From IMG/VR virus record IMGVR_UViG_3300021368_001977, positions 1 through 32,897 of that record: a stretch of DNA of 32,897 nt. One strand, given 5' to 3'. A program made the position numbers and the translations under genes. Origin of the DNA: a virus. The notes beneath the pieces were generated by a model that was not told the DNA's origin, searched no databases, and saw only the letters and a program-made list of their open reading frames with translations. This document shows positions 32,113-32,897 of the stretch, in pieces (within the stretch, counting starts at the first letter, position 1; each line of letters begins with the position of its first letter).

Positions 32113-32897
32113 ATGCCGTTATTTAAGAAAGCAGCCTGCTTTACCGACATTCACTTTGGTATGAAAAGTGGTAGCAGGATTCACAACACAGATTGTGAAG
32201 AATTTATTAAATGGTTTTGCAAAGAAGCAAAAGCCGCTGGTGCTGAAACTTGTATCTTTTTAGGAGATTGGCACCACAACCGTGCGACTACTGATGTCAG
32301 CACAATGAACTATACAGTTTCTAATTTAGAAAGACTCAACGAAACATTTGAAAAAACTTATTTTATGGTTGGTAACCATGATTTGTTTTATAAAGACAAA
32401 CGTGAAATCAATAGTGTTGAGTTTATGCGACTATTTCCTAATATTGTTCCTATCACAGAACAGTTTACAGAAGGAGAAGTTACATTACTTCCTTGGTTAG
32501 TTGGCGAAGAATGGAAGGGTGTTAAAGACATACAAAGTAGATATGTATTTGGACACTTTGAATTACCGTACTTTAAAATGAATGCTATGGTAGAAATGCC
32601 TGATCATGGAGAATTACAGCCAGATCACTTTGTTAATCAAGAGTACGTGTTCTCGGGACATTTTCATAAAAGGCAAACTAAAGGAAATGTAACATATATT
32701 GGTAACGCATTTCCACACAACTATGCAGATGCATGGGATGACGAACGTGGAATGATGTTTTTAGATTGGGGCGGTAAGCCTGAATACAAGACTTGGCCAG
32801 GACAACCTGTGTTTAGAACTTTCAGACTTTCGCAGTTGCTTGAAAAGCCAGAAGATCATCTAAAAGAAAACATGCATGCAAGAGTAACAATTGATGA
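32113..32897 (+). CDS. 47: recombination endonuclease subunit gp47 (Mre11/SbcD-like), 3' end outside window
   Basis: The first 261 codons are present and open to the window end; T4 gp47 is about 339 residues. It starts at an ATG four bases after AAGGAGAA, 43 bases beyond the gp55 stop. It is a calcineurin-like phosphoesterase with all expected metal-binding motifs: DIHFG (D12, H14), FLGDWHHN (D52, H54), VGNHD (N88, H89, D90), FGHFE (H148) and SGHFHKR (H183, H185). With gp46, an Rad50/SbcC-type ATPase, gp47 resects DNA ends for recombination-dependent replication and helps degrade host DNA. The gp46 gene is expected downstream, outside the window. The gene is on the opposite strand to the structural block and has a host-type promoter, in keeping with early expression. 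Confidence 0.93.
   Translation, partial: MPLFKKAACFTDIHFGMKSGSRIHNTDCEEFIKWFCKEAKAAGAETCIFLGDWHHNRATTDVSTMNYTVSNLERLNETFEKTYFMVGNHDLFYKDKREINSVEFMRLFPNIVPITEQFTEGEVTLLPWLVGEEWKGVKDIQSRYVFGHFELPYFKMNAMVEMPDHGELQPDHFVNQEYVFSGHFHKRQTKGNVTYIGNAFPHNYADAWDDERGMMFLDWGGKPEYKTWPGQPVFRTFRLSQLLEKPEDHLKENMHARVTID

Noticed and set aside
1-32897. Search for tRNA genes, CRISPR arrays, insertion sequences and attachment sites
   Set aside because: The window is nearly wall-to-wall coding sequence; no cloverleaf, regularly spaced direct repeats, transposase or terminal inverted repeats were seen by eye.

Overview
The window is part of the genome of a T4-like myovirus, most like the marine T4-like phages of cyanobacteria and SAR11 bacteria. 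The reasons are an AT-rich sequence, recognisable T4 core proteins (gp47, gp55, gp48-like, gp53, gp5, gp25, gp6 and a gp12-like collar fibre), and AATAAATA boxes that fit the NATAAATA late-promoter motif reported for T4-like cyanophages. No photosynthesis, tRNA or host genes are visible, so the host cannot be named.

Layout. From about 31.15 kb down to 13 bp, everything is on the minus strand and forms one baseplate and tail-fibre block. Read in the direction of transcription it runs: tube-cap/gp48-like, gp53, a large hub-type protein, gp5 needle, gp25, gp6, one giant 4,646-residue protein (13.9 kb, 42% of the window), a 215-residue unknown protein, a gp12-like collar fibre, two further fibre-like proteins, and a small possible fibre-assembly protein. 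Genes are packed with 1-base TAATG overlaps or gaps of a few bases. The only real gaps in this block are about 45 bp before gene 6 and a 28-bp leader before the 215-residue protein. From 31,248 onward, gp55 (late sigma factor) and gp47 (Mre11-like nuclease subunit, cut by the window end) are on the plus strand. No gene-free stretch is longer than the 94-bp divergent region at 31,154-31,247.

How it works together. gp47 has a host-type sigma70 promoter and gp55 lies behind a TATAAT box, so both look early or middle. The gp55 product would then recognise the AATAAATA boxes in front of the minus-strand structural genes. The structural proteins build the hub (gp5 plus the 853-residue protein), the wedges (gp6, gp25, gp53 and probably the giant protein) and the fibres.

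The most interesting object is the giant protein at 7,366-21,306. It is a mosaic of adhesion-type domains: a cupredoxin-like fold without copper ligands, six short carbohydrate-binding-like modules, an FG-GAP-like beta-propeller whose loops carry three of those modules plus another fibre module, and a long tandem array of beta-rich modules. Stand-alone equivalents of T4 gp7, gp8, gp9, gp10 and gp11 are not visible, so this protein may replace several of them. Domain names here rest on motifs read by eye; no database search was run.
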